The notes under the pieces are model-generated. The model made no database searches. It was given only the letters and a program-made list of their open reading frames with translations, and was not told the DNA's origin. 64,000 bases of DNA, from NCBI GenBank assembly GCA_947056845.1, contig CAMSCJ010000004.1, positions 42,891 through 106,890 of the forward strand, in the 5' to 3' direction. The position numbers were made by a program, and so were the translations under genes. Position 1 is the stretch's first letter, and every line of letters starts with the position of its first letter. Shown piece after piece: positions 45,696 to 55,153 of the stretch. This DNA comes from an uncultured Mycoplasmatota bacterium. Its GTDB lineage: Bacteria; Bacillota_I; Bacilli_A; RF39; UBA660.

Positions 45696-47063
45696 ATGTT
45701 AAAAATATACGACTTTGCTAAAATGCCAGTTGTAGAAGTTGTTAACGATATTTTAGTTGATGCGTCAAAAAGAGGTGCTAGTGATATTCACTTTGATCCA
45801 ATGGATAATCACATGAAAATTAGGATTAGAATTGATGGGCAATTAATTGACTATGCTGATGTACCTAATGAAATTAAAAAAAATCTTGTTACACGCGTTA
45901 AAATTATTGCTGGAATGAATATAACTGAATCTAGATTACCACAAGATGGTGCCATAAAAGCAACACTTCAAGGAGTACCACTTGATTTACGTGTTTCTTG
46001 TCTTCCTACTAATCAAGGGGAGAAAATTGTTATTCGTATTTTGGATTATAGTATGAGTTTAAGCGGAATCGAAAGTTTAGGTTTTTCTGAACAAAATTAT
46101 CACAAAGTATTAGAGATGCTTAACACACCAAATGGAATAATTTTAACAACAGGAGCAACTGGTAGTGGAAAATCGACAACCGTTTACTCTATGCTTCAAA
46201 GACTTAATAAAGAAAGTACAAATATAATTACAGTTGAAGATCCAATTGAAATGAATATTGAAGGAATCAATCAAGTTCAAACAAATAGTGAAATAGGACT
46301 AACATTTGCTAGTGCCTTAAGATCAATTTTACGTCAAGACCCAAATATTATTATGATTGGTGAAATTCGTGATACAGAAACTGCTCAAATAGCCGTTAGA
46401 GCATCTATTACTGGTCATATTGTTTTATCAACATTGCATACAAATGACTCATTAACAACAATTGAACGTTTAATTGATATGGATGTACAACGATATTTAT
46501 TAGCTAGTGCTTTAGTTGGTATTATATCACAAAAACTAGCACGTAAATTATGTCCACATTGCAAAAAATTACGCCCTACTAACGAATATGAAAGAGATTT
46601 ATTTAAAAAGGTTTTAAATAAAGATATTAATGAAATATATTCAAACGATGGCTGTGATGAATGTACTAATGGTTATCAAGGACGTATTGCTATCCATGAA
46701 GTATTATTAATTAATCAAGAAATAAGGGACGCTATTAGTTCTAATATAAGAAAAGATGAACTTCGTGCTTTAGTCTATGATTCAGGTGTCACTACTCTAT
46801 TACAAGATGGATTAGAAAAAGTTCTTGAAGGGCAAACAACATTAGAAGAAATTCTAAAGATAGTAGAATTAGAAGATGATGAAAAAGAAGAAGCTTTTGA
46901 TATAATTGACGAAATACCTGATCCAAATAACGTTCAACCAGAGAACACATTAGCTAATGATATGAGCATCAATAATATTGAAAAAACAAATAATAATTTT
47001 GTTATGGAAGATCCAAATAAACAAATGGACTATTTAGAAGATTTTATCAATAATAAATTTTAA
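45696..47063 (+). CDS. GspE/PilB-family secretion or pilus assembly ATPase
   Basis: 455 residues. The core has Walker A GATGSGKST, the Asp box, Walker B MIGEIRD, the His box STLHTNDS and a four-Cys zinc site (CPHC ... CDEC about residues 285-325). The N-terminal domain of PilB is missing; it starts near RGASDIHFDP. That is longer than Bacillus ComGA (about 356) and has the zinc site ComGA usually lacks. A 60-residue acidic, Asn-rich tail follows the core. It powers pilus or pseudopilus assembly at the membrane. The ATG at 45696 is preferred; an ATG at 45684 directly abuts the AAAAAGGGG site. No membrane partner (PilC/GspF) or prepilin peptidase is in the window. Confidence 0.9.
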   Translation: MLKIYDFAKMPVVEVVNDILVDASKRGASDIHFDPMDNHMKIRIRIDGQLIDYADVPNEIKKNLVTRVKIIAGMNITESRLPQDGAIKATLQGVPLDLRVSCLPTNQGEKIVIRILDYSMSLSGIESLGFSEQNYHKVLEMLNTPNGIILTTGATGSGKSTTVYSMLQRLNKESTNIITVEDPIEMNIEGINQVQTNSEIGLTFASALRSILRQDPNIIMIGEIRDTETAQIAVRASITGHIVLSTLHTNDSLTTIERLIDMDVQRYLLASALVGIISQKLARKLCPHCKKLRPTNEYERDLFKKVLNKDINEIYSNDGCDECTNGYQGRIAIHEVLLINQEIRDAISSNIRKDELRALVYDSGVTTLLQDGLEKVLEGQTTLEEILKIVELEDDEKEEAFDIIDEIPDPNNVQPENTLANDMSINNIEKTNNNFVMEDPNKQMDYLEDFINNKF

Positions 47064-47071
47064 CAAAAAGG

Positions 47072-47095
47072 CTCACAGTTTAATGTGAGTTTTTT
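47072..47095. terminator. two-way terminator between the ATPase gene and aspS
   Basis: CTCACA (47072-47077) and TGTGAG (47084-47089) form a 6-bp stem followed by six T; on the - strand CCTTTTTG follows. It lies directly between the convergent genes. Confidence 0.8.
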
Positions 47096-48406
47096 CTATG
47101 GATTCAATCTTGTTGGACCACGATAAATAAAAGTGGCTTCACGAATATTGTCTATTTCAAATATTTGCATCATGATTCTAGCAATACCAATTGCAAATCC
47201 TCCATGTGGTGGACAACCGTATTTAAAGAAATCTAAATAGAAATTTAAAGATTCTGGCTTAATACCCTTTTCAAGCATTTGATTAGTTAAAATATCTACT
47301 CTATGTTCTCTTTGAGCCCCAGTTGTTATCTCAACACCTTTAAATAATAAATCATAACTATTAGTTAATCCATCATCATCTAACATATGATAAAATGGTC
47401 GAGCTGCAAAAGGAAACTTAGTTATAAAAATGAAATCACAATTATATTTCTTTTTAGCATATTCACATAGTAAATTTTCTTCTTTTCTTTCAAAATCGTC
47501 TTCCTTTTCACCAATGAAATGATATTCTTCTTTTAGAATTTCTTTAGCCTCTTTAAAAGTAATACGAGGAAATTTTATAGATGTATCACTTATTTCTACG
47601 TTAAATAAACGCTTAATTTCTTCTCCATAAACATTTTTTAATTTATCTAAGGCATACTTAATCCAAACTTCTTCCATATCCATAATATCAGAAAAAGAAT
47701 TAATCCAAGATATTTCAATATCAGCCATATTAATTTCCGTTGCATGATATGATGTGTGAGAATTTTCAGCTCTAAAAGCTGGACCAATTTCAAAAACTTT
47801 ATCAAATCCCGCTGACATTGCCATTTGCTTATAAAATTGTGGTGATTGCGATAGACAAGCTGTTTGCCCAAAATAATCTATTTTAAATACCTCAGCTCCA
47901 CTTTCGGCTGCTCCAGCTGCGATTTTAGGAGTATGAATTTCTATAAAACCATTATTAACACAATATTCTCTAAAAGCTTGTTCTAATAAAGTCTCACATC
48001 TAAAAAATAAATTATTTTCTTCACGACGTAAATCTAAAAAACGATAATCTAAACGGGTTTCCCTTAAAGCATTATCTTTACTAGTTATATCAAGTGGTAA
48101 TTCCGGCAATGATTTTGAAGTAACTAAAATATTACTAGGAATAACCTCTAACCCACCTAATTTAACTTTTTCATTAATAGAAACTTTGCCATTTATTTTT
48201 AATGTGCTTTCTAAAGTAAGATTATCAATAATTTCAACCAATTCTTTATTTTCATCATTTTTTTCAATTGTAATTTGTACTTTACCTGTACTATCTCTCA
48301 AAATAACAAACTGAACGTATTGTAAATTTCTAATTTTATCAACAAAACCTTGAATAGTAATTTCTTTATTTTCATAATCTTTTAATTTACAAATATCTAT
48401 TTTCAT
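47096..48406 (-). CDS. aspS: aspartyl-tRNA synthetase, archaeal/eukaryotic type
   Basis: 436 residues, against about 590 for the bacterial form: the bacterial GAD insertion is missing. An OB fold (about 1-100) binds the anticodon; then class II motif 1 (FVEIHTPK-like FIEIHTPK), motif 2 (FRAENSHTS) and motif 3 (GFAIGIARIMM). LSQSPQFYKQM and the TGAQREHR loop are signatures of the archaeal type. Some such enzymes also charge tRNA-Asn, which then needs GatCAB; specificity cannot be fixed by eye. It follows hisS by 9 bases under a T-box. Confidence 0.93.
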   Translation of the reverse strand: MKIDICKLKDYENKEITIQGFVDKIRNLQYVQFVILRDSTGKVQITIEKNDENKELVEIIDNLTLESTLKINGKVSINEKVKLGGLEVIPSNILVTSKSLPELPLDITSKDNALRETRLDYRFLDLRREENNLFFRCETLLEQAFREYCVNNGFIEIHTPKIAAGAAESGAEVFKIDYFGQTACLSQSPQFYKQMAMSAGFDKVFEIGPAFRAENSHTSYHATEINMADIEISWINSFSDIMDMEEVWIKYALDKLKNVYGEEIKRLFNVEISDTSIKFPRITFKEAKEILKEEYHFIGEKEDDFERKEENLLCEYAKKKYNCDFIFITKFPFAARPFYHMLDDDGLTNSYDLLFKGVEITTGAQREHRVDILTNQMLEKGIKPESLNFYLDFFKYGCPPHGGFAIGIARIMMQIFEIDNIREATFIYRGPTRLNP

Positions 48407-48415
48407 ATCTTTCTC

Positions 48416-49696
48416 CTATTCTTCACTATCTTCTATATTTTCATCAAAAAAAGTAATTAATTCATCAATTGAAACCTTAAATTCATCTTTTGTTTGATTA
48501 TTTTTGATTGTTAAAATATTACTACTAATCTCATTTTCGCCAATTATAATTACATACTTTGAATTTAGTCGATCAGCTTGTTTAAAATTGCTTTTAATAC
48601 CTCGATTCAGCATATCCATTTCCGAACTAAAGCCATTCATCCGAAGCATATTTAATAAATTTAAACTATATTCTTTTTCATTATCCCTCATAGGGATAAT
48701 ATAAATATCTAAATTATCTAAATTGCCTGGTAACTTTTTTTCATATTCTAAAGCGGTCATAAGTCTTTCAATTCCTGTTGCAAAACCAACTCCAGCAGTT
48801 TTAGGTCCACCAATTGTCTCGACTAGTGAATCATATCTTCCACCACCACATAAAACATTTTGACTACCAAACCCCTCAACAGAAGCCTCAACCTCAAAAA
48901 CTGTATGTGTATAATAATCTAACCCTCTTACTAAACTTTCATCAACAGTATATTCAATATTCATTGCTTCTAAATATTTTTTTACCTTATCAAAATGTGT
49001 TTTACTTATATCATTTAAATAATCTGATATCTTAGGTGCATTCTTCATAATATCTAAATCTTTATCTACCTTGCAGTCTAATATTCTTAAAGGGTTAGTA
49101 GCATATCTTTTTTTACAATCTTCACATAAGCAGTCTAGATGTGGTTTAAAATAATCAAGTAACACTTCACGATATTGTTTTCGAGATTCCATATCACCTA
49201 AGGTGTTAATATTTACTTTTATACCCTTTAAACCTAACAATTTATATAAATTTACAGGAATACTAATTACCTCAGCATCAGCTAGGGGATCATCGGTTCC
49301 AAATACTTCAACACCAAATTGATAAAATTCGCGAAAACGACCTGATTGTGGTCTTTCATAACGATACATTGGTCCATAATACCAACATTTTATTGGTTGG
49401 CTAGCTTCACCATACATTTTATTTTCAATAAAACTACGAACAACACCTGCTGTTCCCTCTGGTCGAAGTGTCATCTTTCTGTCGCCTCTATCTAAAAAGT
49501 CATAAGTTTCTTTTGAGACGATATCGGTCGTTTCTCCAACCCCACGATGATATAATTCACTACTTTCAAACATTGGCGTTCTAATATATTGATAATGATA
49601 TTTTTCCATTAATGCTTGAATTAAATCACGCAAATATAATAAATTTTTACCATATTTGCCATATACATCATAAGTTCCTTTAGGTTTTTGAATCAT
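48416..49696 (-). CDS. hisS: histidyl-tRNA synthetase
   Basis: 426 residues, class II. Motif 2 TLRPEGTAGVVRSF, the histidine loops LVRGLDYYTHTVFE and GGGRYDSLVE, and the C-terminal anticodon domain (about 330-420) are complete. AGGAGGAAT precedes the ATG. It lies between the ClpX-like gene (12-base gap) and aspS, all under the T-box at 51100-51301. Confidence 0.97.
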   Translation of the reverse strand: MIQKPKGTYDVYGKYGKNLLYLRDLIQALMEKYHYQYIRTPMFESSELYHRGVGETTDIVSKETYDFLDRGDRKMTLRPEGTAGVVRSFIENKMYGEASQPIKCWYYGPMYRYERPQSGRFREFYQFGVEVFGTDDPLADAEVISIPVNLYKLLGLKGIKVNINTLGDMESRKQYREVLLDYFKPHLDCLCEDCKKRYATNPLRILDCKVDKDLDIMKNAPKISDYLNDISKTHFDKVKKYLEAMNIEYTVDESLVRGLDYYTHTVFEVEASVEGFGSQNVLCGGGRYDSLVETIGGPKTAGVGFATGIERLMTALEYEKKLPGNLDNLDIYIIPMRDNEKEYSLNLLNMLRMNGFSSEMDMLNRGIKSNFKQADRLNSKYVIIIGENEISSNILTIKNNQTKDEFKVSIDELITFFDENIEDSEE

Positions 49697-49708
49697 CTTA
49701 ATTCCTCC

Positions 49709-51079
49709 TTATTTTAAAGTATATTTTTTAGGATTTTCTACAGTTTCCTTTGATACAATTAATTCTTTATATTTGTTTTCTGATTTTGCAATCTCCCATT
49801 TTGCAAAACGAAGTGATTGAACAATTATATCTTTAAGTGCACTACCACCTGTTTTAAGTGCTAGAGCCCTCTTAATAAGTTCATCAAAATAATCTTCCTC
49901 GCATTTCAGTAAAACATTATGTCGTTCTTGCAAATAATTATATTCAAAGATTATTGGACTAATTTTAGGCTTAATTAATATTTCTTTTAAATCGTTATCT
50001 ATTAATTGGCGCATTTGCACTAAATTAGGAAACCTTCTTAAAAATTCCATCGGAATATTTCCTTTTTTATTTAAAATTTCCTTTGATAATTCCTCATTTT
50101 TATTTATTGATATAAAGCCTGTTGGATTTCTATCAATCGAATATAATGTATCAGTAAATGCCCCTGAAGCAAGAACCGTTAACTTGGATGTATCAAACTT
50201 AATATGATTATAATTATATTCAACATCATAAATAGTTCCATCTAAAAATGGTAAAAATTCATTTAACATTCCTCGACCTGCAACATCGGAATTATTTTCA
50301 CTCCCTTTTTTATCTATCTCATCTAAATTAACAATACCATTTTGTGCTAATTCAAGATTGCCACCAGCTTTTACAAGTAATGGTTCTAAAATATTTTGTT
50401 CAATTTTTCCACCATGATATCCATGCATTGTTATTTGCGTCGTATCAATACGAACTATAGGATAATTAATATGTGATTGTAGCGCTTTCATCATTCTCGT
50501 TTTACCAGAACCTGTTGGACCAACAATTAAAACATGCTTCCTATTTTCGGAACTATTTGAGTATGCATTAGCATAAATATTTTCATCAATAGTCATTAAT
50601 ATAGTTTGAATTATTTCATCTTGACCTACTACTTCTTCAAGCATAGAATTGTATACATTTGCAATATCCAATTTGGATGTTTCAGTAGGTTTATTACTTT
50701 TAGCAATTTTATTATTACTCCCTACATTGTTAGCTTTCAAAATATTAAAATTAGGTACTTCTAAAATTCCATTACTTTGATAACTTTCTTTTTTAGCACC
50801 CTTAATTACTTTGGATTTTGATTCCTTTAAATAATTAATTTTAATTTTCATAACTTCCAAAGGAACTTCAAATAAAGAAGCTAATTCTTTTTCACGAGCA
50901 CCATCTATACTATATAATCCTTTATATCCACCACACAATTTCAATAATTGTTTAGTAGGAATTAAAAAATGCATAGCAAATTCATTAGCAACTATTTCTT
51001 TATACTCATCTTCTGATAATTTTCTTTTTATCAATCCAGAATGATAATCTAGCCAAAACTGATAATTACTTTTTTCCAT
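49709..51079 (-). CDS. AAA+ ATPase of ClpX type with an ImmA/IrrE-like N-terminus
   Basis: 456 residues. Residues about 20-95 resemble the later half of ImmA/IrrE (M78) metallopeptidases (IVANEFAMHFLIP, then LASLFEVPLEVM), but the HExxH zinc site is missing because the protein starts after it. Residues about 105-450 form a ClpX-like ATPase: VVGQDEII, Walker A GPTGSGKT, Walker B NLDEIDK, and FLRRFPN sensor Arg. No Cys4 zinc domain or ClpP-binding IGF loop is visible. AGGGGGAT lies before the ATG. It is the first gene behind an aspartate-type T-box and precedes hisS. Function unknown; perhaps a substrate-remodelling factor. Confidence 0.82.
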   Translation of the reverse strand: MEKSNYQFWLDYHSGLIKRKLSEDEYKEIVANEFAMHFLIPTKQLLKLCGGYKGLYSIDGAREKELASLFEVPLEVMKIKINYLKESKSKVIKGAKKESYQSNGILEVPNFNILKANNVGSNNKIAKSNKPTETSKLDIANVYNSMLEEVVGQDEIIQTILMTIDENIYANAYSNSSENRKHVLIVGPTGSGKTRMMKALQSHINYPIVRIDTTQITMHGYHGGKIEQNILEPLLVKAGGNLELAQNGIVNLDEIDKKGSENNSDVAGRGMLNEFLPFLDGTIYDVEYNYNHIKFDTSKLTVLASGAFTDTLYSIDRNPTGFISINKNEELSKEILNKKGNIPMEFLRRFPNLVQMRQLIDNDLKEILIKPKISPIIFEYNYLQERHNVLLKCEEDYFDELIKRALALKTGGSALKDIIVQSLRFAKWEIAKSENKYKELIVSKETVENPKKYTLK

Positions 51080-51099
51080 ATAAATCCCCCTAAAATAAC

Positions 51100-51301
51100 A
51101 AAAAACCTATAAAATATAAGGACGAGTAAACTCGCGGTGCCACCTTATTTTATAGATTTACTATACACTTTAATTCTTTAACGCAGAAATACGCTTATTT
51201 TTCATTAGTGTCTTTCACAATATTTTATTTAAATGTTTACACCAACCACATTTTCTCTAAAAAACAAAATATTATTACTCCTCTAAATCAATAATTAATA
51301 T
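51100..51301 (-). promoter_or_regulatory. T-box riboswitch, aspartate type
   Basis: Read on the - strand: stem I (AATATTTTGTTT with AAATAAAATATT), an AGTA/GAAA loop-E pair, the apical GTGGTTGGTG region, and a specifier loop GAAA-GAC-A that reads GAC (Asp). The T-box GGTGGCACCGCGAG (51144-51131) carries UGGC, which pairs with an acceptor end of discriminator G, as in tRNA-Asp. The terminator pairs CTATAAAAT-AAGG (51155-51143) with CCTTATATTTTATAG (51121-51107), then six T. Uncharged tRNA would stop termination and turn on the ATPase-hisS-aspS operon. Confidence 0.93.
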
Positions 51302-51307
51302 ACCTGA

Positions 51308-51336
51308 ATTATACTATTTTCTTTAGTATTAGTCAA
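51308..51336 (-). promoter_or_regulatory. promoter of the T-box operon
   Basis: TTGACT (51336-51331), 17 bases, TATAAT (51313-51308). The -35 overlaps the TGA stop codon of the upstream ytvI gene. Confidence 0.85.
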
Positions 51337-52385
51337 TATTTAAAATTTTCTTTTATCTTATGTTTTAAAAAATTTAAATCATTTTTATAAAATTTCACAA
51401 CTGTAAAACAAATAATGGTAATAGGAAGTGATATAATCATTCCTAATATTCCGCCTAAAATACCACCTGTTAAACACGCAAAAATAATAATTAAAGGATG
51501 TATTTTATTACTTTTACCGTAAACTAAAGGATTAATTACATAACCATCAATAACCGATAAAATCATAAATGATATAAGGGTTTTAATAAATAAGTCACTT
51601 CCAATTGTAAAAGCTGTAATTCCTGCAATAATATTAGTAATAACACCACCTATATAAGGAATAATACCTAATAGCGACACTAGAATACCCAAAACAATTG
51701 CGTTTGGGTGACCTATTACCATATAAATAATGGTATACTCAAAAAAAGATATAATCATTATTTTAAAGAATGCTAAAAAATATTTGTGCATTTCTATATC
51801 AACTTCTTTAAAAAAGACAAAATTTCGGTCACCCTTCCTTATCAATAATTTTTTTAATCTACCTCTAATCTTATCCATATCATTTAAAAAATAAATACTA
51901 AGTGTAGAAATAACAAGCGTCTTTGTAACATAATTAATCGAATTATTTATTAAACTTATAGCGCCATTTGATAAATATTCACCTAAATATTTAACGATTT
52001 CATATAAATATTTTTCTAAATCTAATAGATCAATATTATATTTGAATGATATTTGATTAACAAAGGTTATGATATAATTTATTAGTGATACAATTTGGTT
52101 AAATAGAGTAGGAAACAACATAACACTTATAATTATAACTAATCCTAAAACTAATAAAATTATCATTAATAAAGCTAATGATTTAGGAATTTTTTTATTT
52201 TTTAAATAATTTAATAAAGGATAAAAAATATACGCAATAAAAAAAGCAAAAATAAATGGTAAAAATATTTTATTTATTGTTCTAAAAATAATCAACCATA
52301 AATTTCTACTTTTATATACTAAATATATTATGACACATATTAGCGCTATATTTATTAAACGATAATTTATTTTATTTTTAAGCAT
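51333..52385 (-). CDS. AI-2E/YtvI-family membrane protein
   Basis: 350 residues, about seven or eight membrane helices in the AI-2E (PerM/YtvI) pattern. The C-terminal GIIPYIGGVITNI and INPLVYGKSNKIHPL motifs are diagnostic. Some members are linked to export of signals or ions; the function of this group is unsettled. The stop codon is TGA. Its end abuts the promoter of the T-box operon. Confidence 0.88.
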   Translation of the reverse strand: MLKNKINYRLINIALICVIIYLVYKSRNLWLIIFRTINKIFLPFIFAFFIAYIFYPLLNYLKNKKIPKSLALLMIILLVLGLVIIISVMLFPTLFNQIVSLINYIITFVNQISFKYNIDLLDLEKYLYEIVKYLGEYLSNGAISLINNSINYVTKTLVISTLSIYFLNDMDKIRGRLKKLLIRKGDRNFVFFKEVDIEMHKYFLAFFKIMIISFFEYTIIYMVIGHPNAIVLGILVSLLGIIPYIGGVITNIIAGITAFTIGSDLFIKTLISFMILSVIDGYVINPLVYGKSNKIHPLIIIFACLTGGILGGILGMIISLPITIICFTVVKFYKNDLNFLKHKIKENFKY

Positions 52386-52416
52386 TCACAACTACCTACT
52401 CTCTTTAAAATAGAAA

Positions 52417-54588
52417 TTATTTCATACTTCTTTCTACTTTAATGATATGAGAGATAGTTCTAATTTCATTCATAAAGTTTTCTAATTTTTCTATATCTGC
52501 TACCAATAACTTAATTTCATACATAAAGTATTCTTTAGCATTTAGACTATTAATACTTTGAATTTTTACTTCTGTATTATTAGCTTTGGTAATAATATTT
52601 AATAATATATCAGAATCATTATCAGCACTTACCAAAATACTAGCCGAATATTTATTAATAATATTATGATTCCAATGAACATCGATAAGACGCTCATTAA
52701 ATTCAAAAACATTTGGACAATTACATCTATGAATATTGATACCATAACCTCTTGTAATATAACCGACAATTTTATCCCCAGGAATTGGCATACAACAAGC
52801 TGCAATATTAACTTTAATATCATCAATTCCTTCAACTACAATATCATTTTTATTTATTTTCGGTTTTACAATATTATTTTTAGCCTTCTCTAACATTATT
52901 TCTTGCTTAGTTATCGTATCATTATAAATAATATTCATAACCTGACCAACAGGAATTTTATTATTTCCTAAAGCAATATAAAGTTCATCAATATTAGGTA
53001 GTTTTAATTCACTTAAAATTTTATCAATATTTTCATCTATATAAAAATCATTAGTACTAACTTTCCTCTTACGTAATTCTTTTGCAATAATCTCTTCGCC
53101 TTTTTTTAAATAATCATCTTTGTCAATTTTATTAAAGAAAGCTCTAATCTTATTTTTGGCTTGTGTTGTATAAACAATATTTAGCCATTCACGACTTGGT
53201 CCTAAAGAATTATTATTAGTATTGATTTTAACAACATCATTACTTTGTAATTTATAATCGATTGGGACAATATTACCATTTACTAAAGCACCAACCATCT
53301 TGTCTCCAACATCAGAATGAATGCGATACGCAAAATCAATTGGCGTTGCCCCATTAGGTAGTTCAATAACATCACCACCCGGTGTAAATACATAAATTGT
53401 ATGATTAAAAACTTCTTCTTTTACCGAATCTACAAATTGCTTGTCACTTTCTTCTTCATCACGTAATTCAATAATTGAGCGAAAAAACTGTAATTTTTGT
53501 TCCATCGTATTTTGCATACTAGCTGAAACTTTACTACCATGTTCTTTATAAGACCAATGCGCTGCAATACCTTTTTCCGCTATCTTATCCATTTCATAAG
53601 TACGTATTTGAATTTCAAAAAAATATCCCTCTAGGCCTATGACTGTCGTATGAAGTGACTGATACATATTCGTCTTTGGCATAGCAATATAATCTTTAAA
53701 CCTTTTAGGAAGTGGATGATATATCGAATGAATTAATCCTAACGCTTGATAACATTCACTAACAGAATTTACTAAAACTCTTAAAGCTAATAAATCATAT
53801 ATATCACTAAATTTCTTACCCTTATCTAATTTTTTATAAATACTATAGATACTTTTTGAACGTCCTTTTATTTCATATTTGATATTTTGACTATCCAAAA
53901 GACTAGATACTTTACTAACCATATCAGCAACAATCTTATCGCGTTCAACTTTTGTTTGATTTAATCTTTCAACAATCGAAAAATAAACATCAGGTTTATA
54001 ATAACGAAGTGATAAATCTTCTAACTCACTTTTAATTTTAAAAATTCCAAGTCGATGCGCAATAGGTGTTAAAATATCAAGTGTTTCTTTGGCTTTTTCT
54101 TTTTGTTTTGTCTCTGGAAGAACCCAAAGGGTACGCATGTTATGAAGTCTGTCAGCTAATTTAATAATTATAACACGGACATCTTTAGATAAACCAACCA
54201 AAATTTTACGATGGTTAGCTATAACCGCTTCAGTATCGCCCGAAAAATTTAATTGATTAATTTTTGTTACACCATCCACTAAAACATATATCTCTTCACC
54301 AAAAAGATTTACAATTTCTTCACTAGATACACCACAATCTTCAATAATATCATGTAAAAGTGCTGCACAAATAGTTTGATAATCAGCATTTATATCTGTC
54401 AAAATATAAGCAACATTTAATGGATGTTCAATATAATCTTCTCCAGTTAAACGTTTTTGTCCAAAATGTTTTTCGGCTGCATAGTTATATGCCTCTTTAA
54501 TTTTTTTTAATTCGTCTTCTTCGGTTATATAATTACTAACTGCTCCAATAATATCATCAATCGTTAATGAAAAATTCTTTTTTGTCAA
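52417..54588 (-). CDS. relA: bifunctional (p)ppGpp synthetase/hydrolase
   Basis: 723 residues with all domains: an HD hydrolase (LLHDIIEDCG, about residues 75-90), a synthetase (RFKDYIAMPKTNMYQSLHTT, about 310-330), a TGS domain (YVFTPGGDVIELPNGATPIDFA, about 397) and a C-terminal ACT domain. It makes and breaks the stringent-response alarmone. The HD motif HDxxED is intact, so hydrolysis is expected. The start is TTG, six bases after GGTGAGAG. Bacillus has relA in the same region as secDF and comN. Confidence 0.96.
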   Translation of the reverse strand: MTKKNFSLTIDDIIGAVSNYITEEDELKKIKEAYNYAAEKHFGQKRLTGEDYIEHPLNVAYILTDINADYQTICAALLHDIIEDCGVSSEEIVNLFGEEIYVLVDGVTKINQLNFSGDTEAVIANHRKILVGLSKDVRVIIIKLADRLHNMRTLWVLPETKQKEKAKETLDILTPIAHRLGIFKIKSELEDLSLRYYKPDVYFSIVERLNQTKVERDKIVADMVSKVSSLLDSQNIKYEIKGRSKSIYSIYKKLDKGKKFSDIYDLLALRVLVNSVSECYQALGLIHSIYHPLPKRFKDYIAMPKTNMYQSLHTTVIGLEGYFFEIQIRTYEMDKIAEKGIAAHWSYKEHGSKVSASMQNTMEQKLQFFRSIIELRDEEESDKQFVDSVKEEVFNHTIYVFTPGGDVIELPNGATPIDFAYRIHSDVGDKMVGALVNGNIVPIDYKLQSNDVVKINTNNNSLGPSREWLNIVYTTQAKNKIRAFFNKIDKDDYLKKGEEIIAKELRKRKVSTNDFYIDENIDKILSELKLPNIDELYIALGNNKIPVGQVMNIIYNDTITKQEIMLEKAKNNIVKPKINKNDIVVEGIDDIKVNIAACCMPIPGDKIVGYITRGYGINIHRCNCPNVFEFNERLIDVHWNHNIINKYSASILVSADNDSDILLNIITKANNTEVKIQSINSLNAKEYFMYEIKLLVADIEKLENFMNEIRTISHIIKVERSMK

Positions 54589-54619
54589 TTGCTCTCACCC
54601 TTCATTTGTTATAATTTTA

Positions 54620-54646
54620 AATAGATAAAGAAAATCTTTATCTATT
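54620..54646 (-). terminator. possible terminator after the gene at 54638
   Basis: AATAGATAAAG (54620-54630) pairs with CTTTATCTATT (54636-54646), an 11-bp stem with a 5-base loop. The T-tail on the - strand is weak (TTTAAAATT), so it may allow read-through into relA. Confidence 0.45.
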
Positions 54647-55141
54647 TTTCAAATACTTCGCTAATTTTTGTTCAATTTGTTCTTTACATTCAACATCTTC
54701 CATATAATCATCTATATTTTGTGTAAAAATGATATAAGAGTATAATTCACAATTATCTTTTAAAAGATCTAAAAGTACATCATTTTCTAATTTATCATCC
54801 CATATATTAAGCATTTTTAATTTCTTAGAAATAAAGACTTTATACAAAAATTCTAATTTAAATTTTTTAGAAGTATCTATATTTATTATAGCCCAAAAAA
54901 GAGAATTTTGAATCATTTGTAAATTTAATTCACTTTTATAAACATCTAAAATAAACCTAATAATTGGCTCATTATTTTTTATTTTAACATATTCACATTC
55001 ATTAAATTCAAACTCATCAATACATTGTTCTAAATGTTTTTTTAATATTGTATCTTCAATATTATTTTTTTCAAAATATTCTAGTGCTAAATAAATATCA
55101 TAGACTGACACATTTACATAATTATTATCCAATTGATACAT
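54638..55141 (-). CDS. uncharacterised 167-residue protein
   Basis: A soluble, helical, acidic protein without signal peptide or membrane helix. I do not recognise a family. The ATG at 55141 has GGTGAT four bases upstream; a GTG at 55150 would add three residues. It lies between secDF (12-base gap) and relA on the same strand, where Bacillus has recJ and apt, so it is likely co-transcribed with secDF. Confidence 0.75.
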   Translation of the reverse strand: MYQLDNNYVNVSVYDIYLALEYFEKNNIEDTILKKHLEQCIDEFEFNECEYVKIKNNEPIIRFILDVYKSELNLQMIQNSLFWAIINIDTSKKFKLEFLYKVFISKKLKMLNIWDDKLENDVLLDLLKDNCELYSYIIFTQNIDDYMEDVECKEQIEQKLAKYLKNR

Positions 55142-55153
55142 CTCTATCACCTA

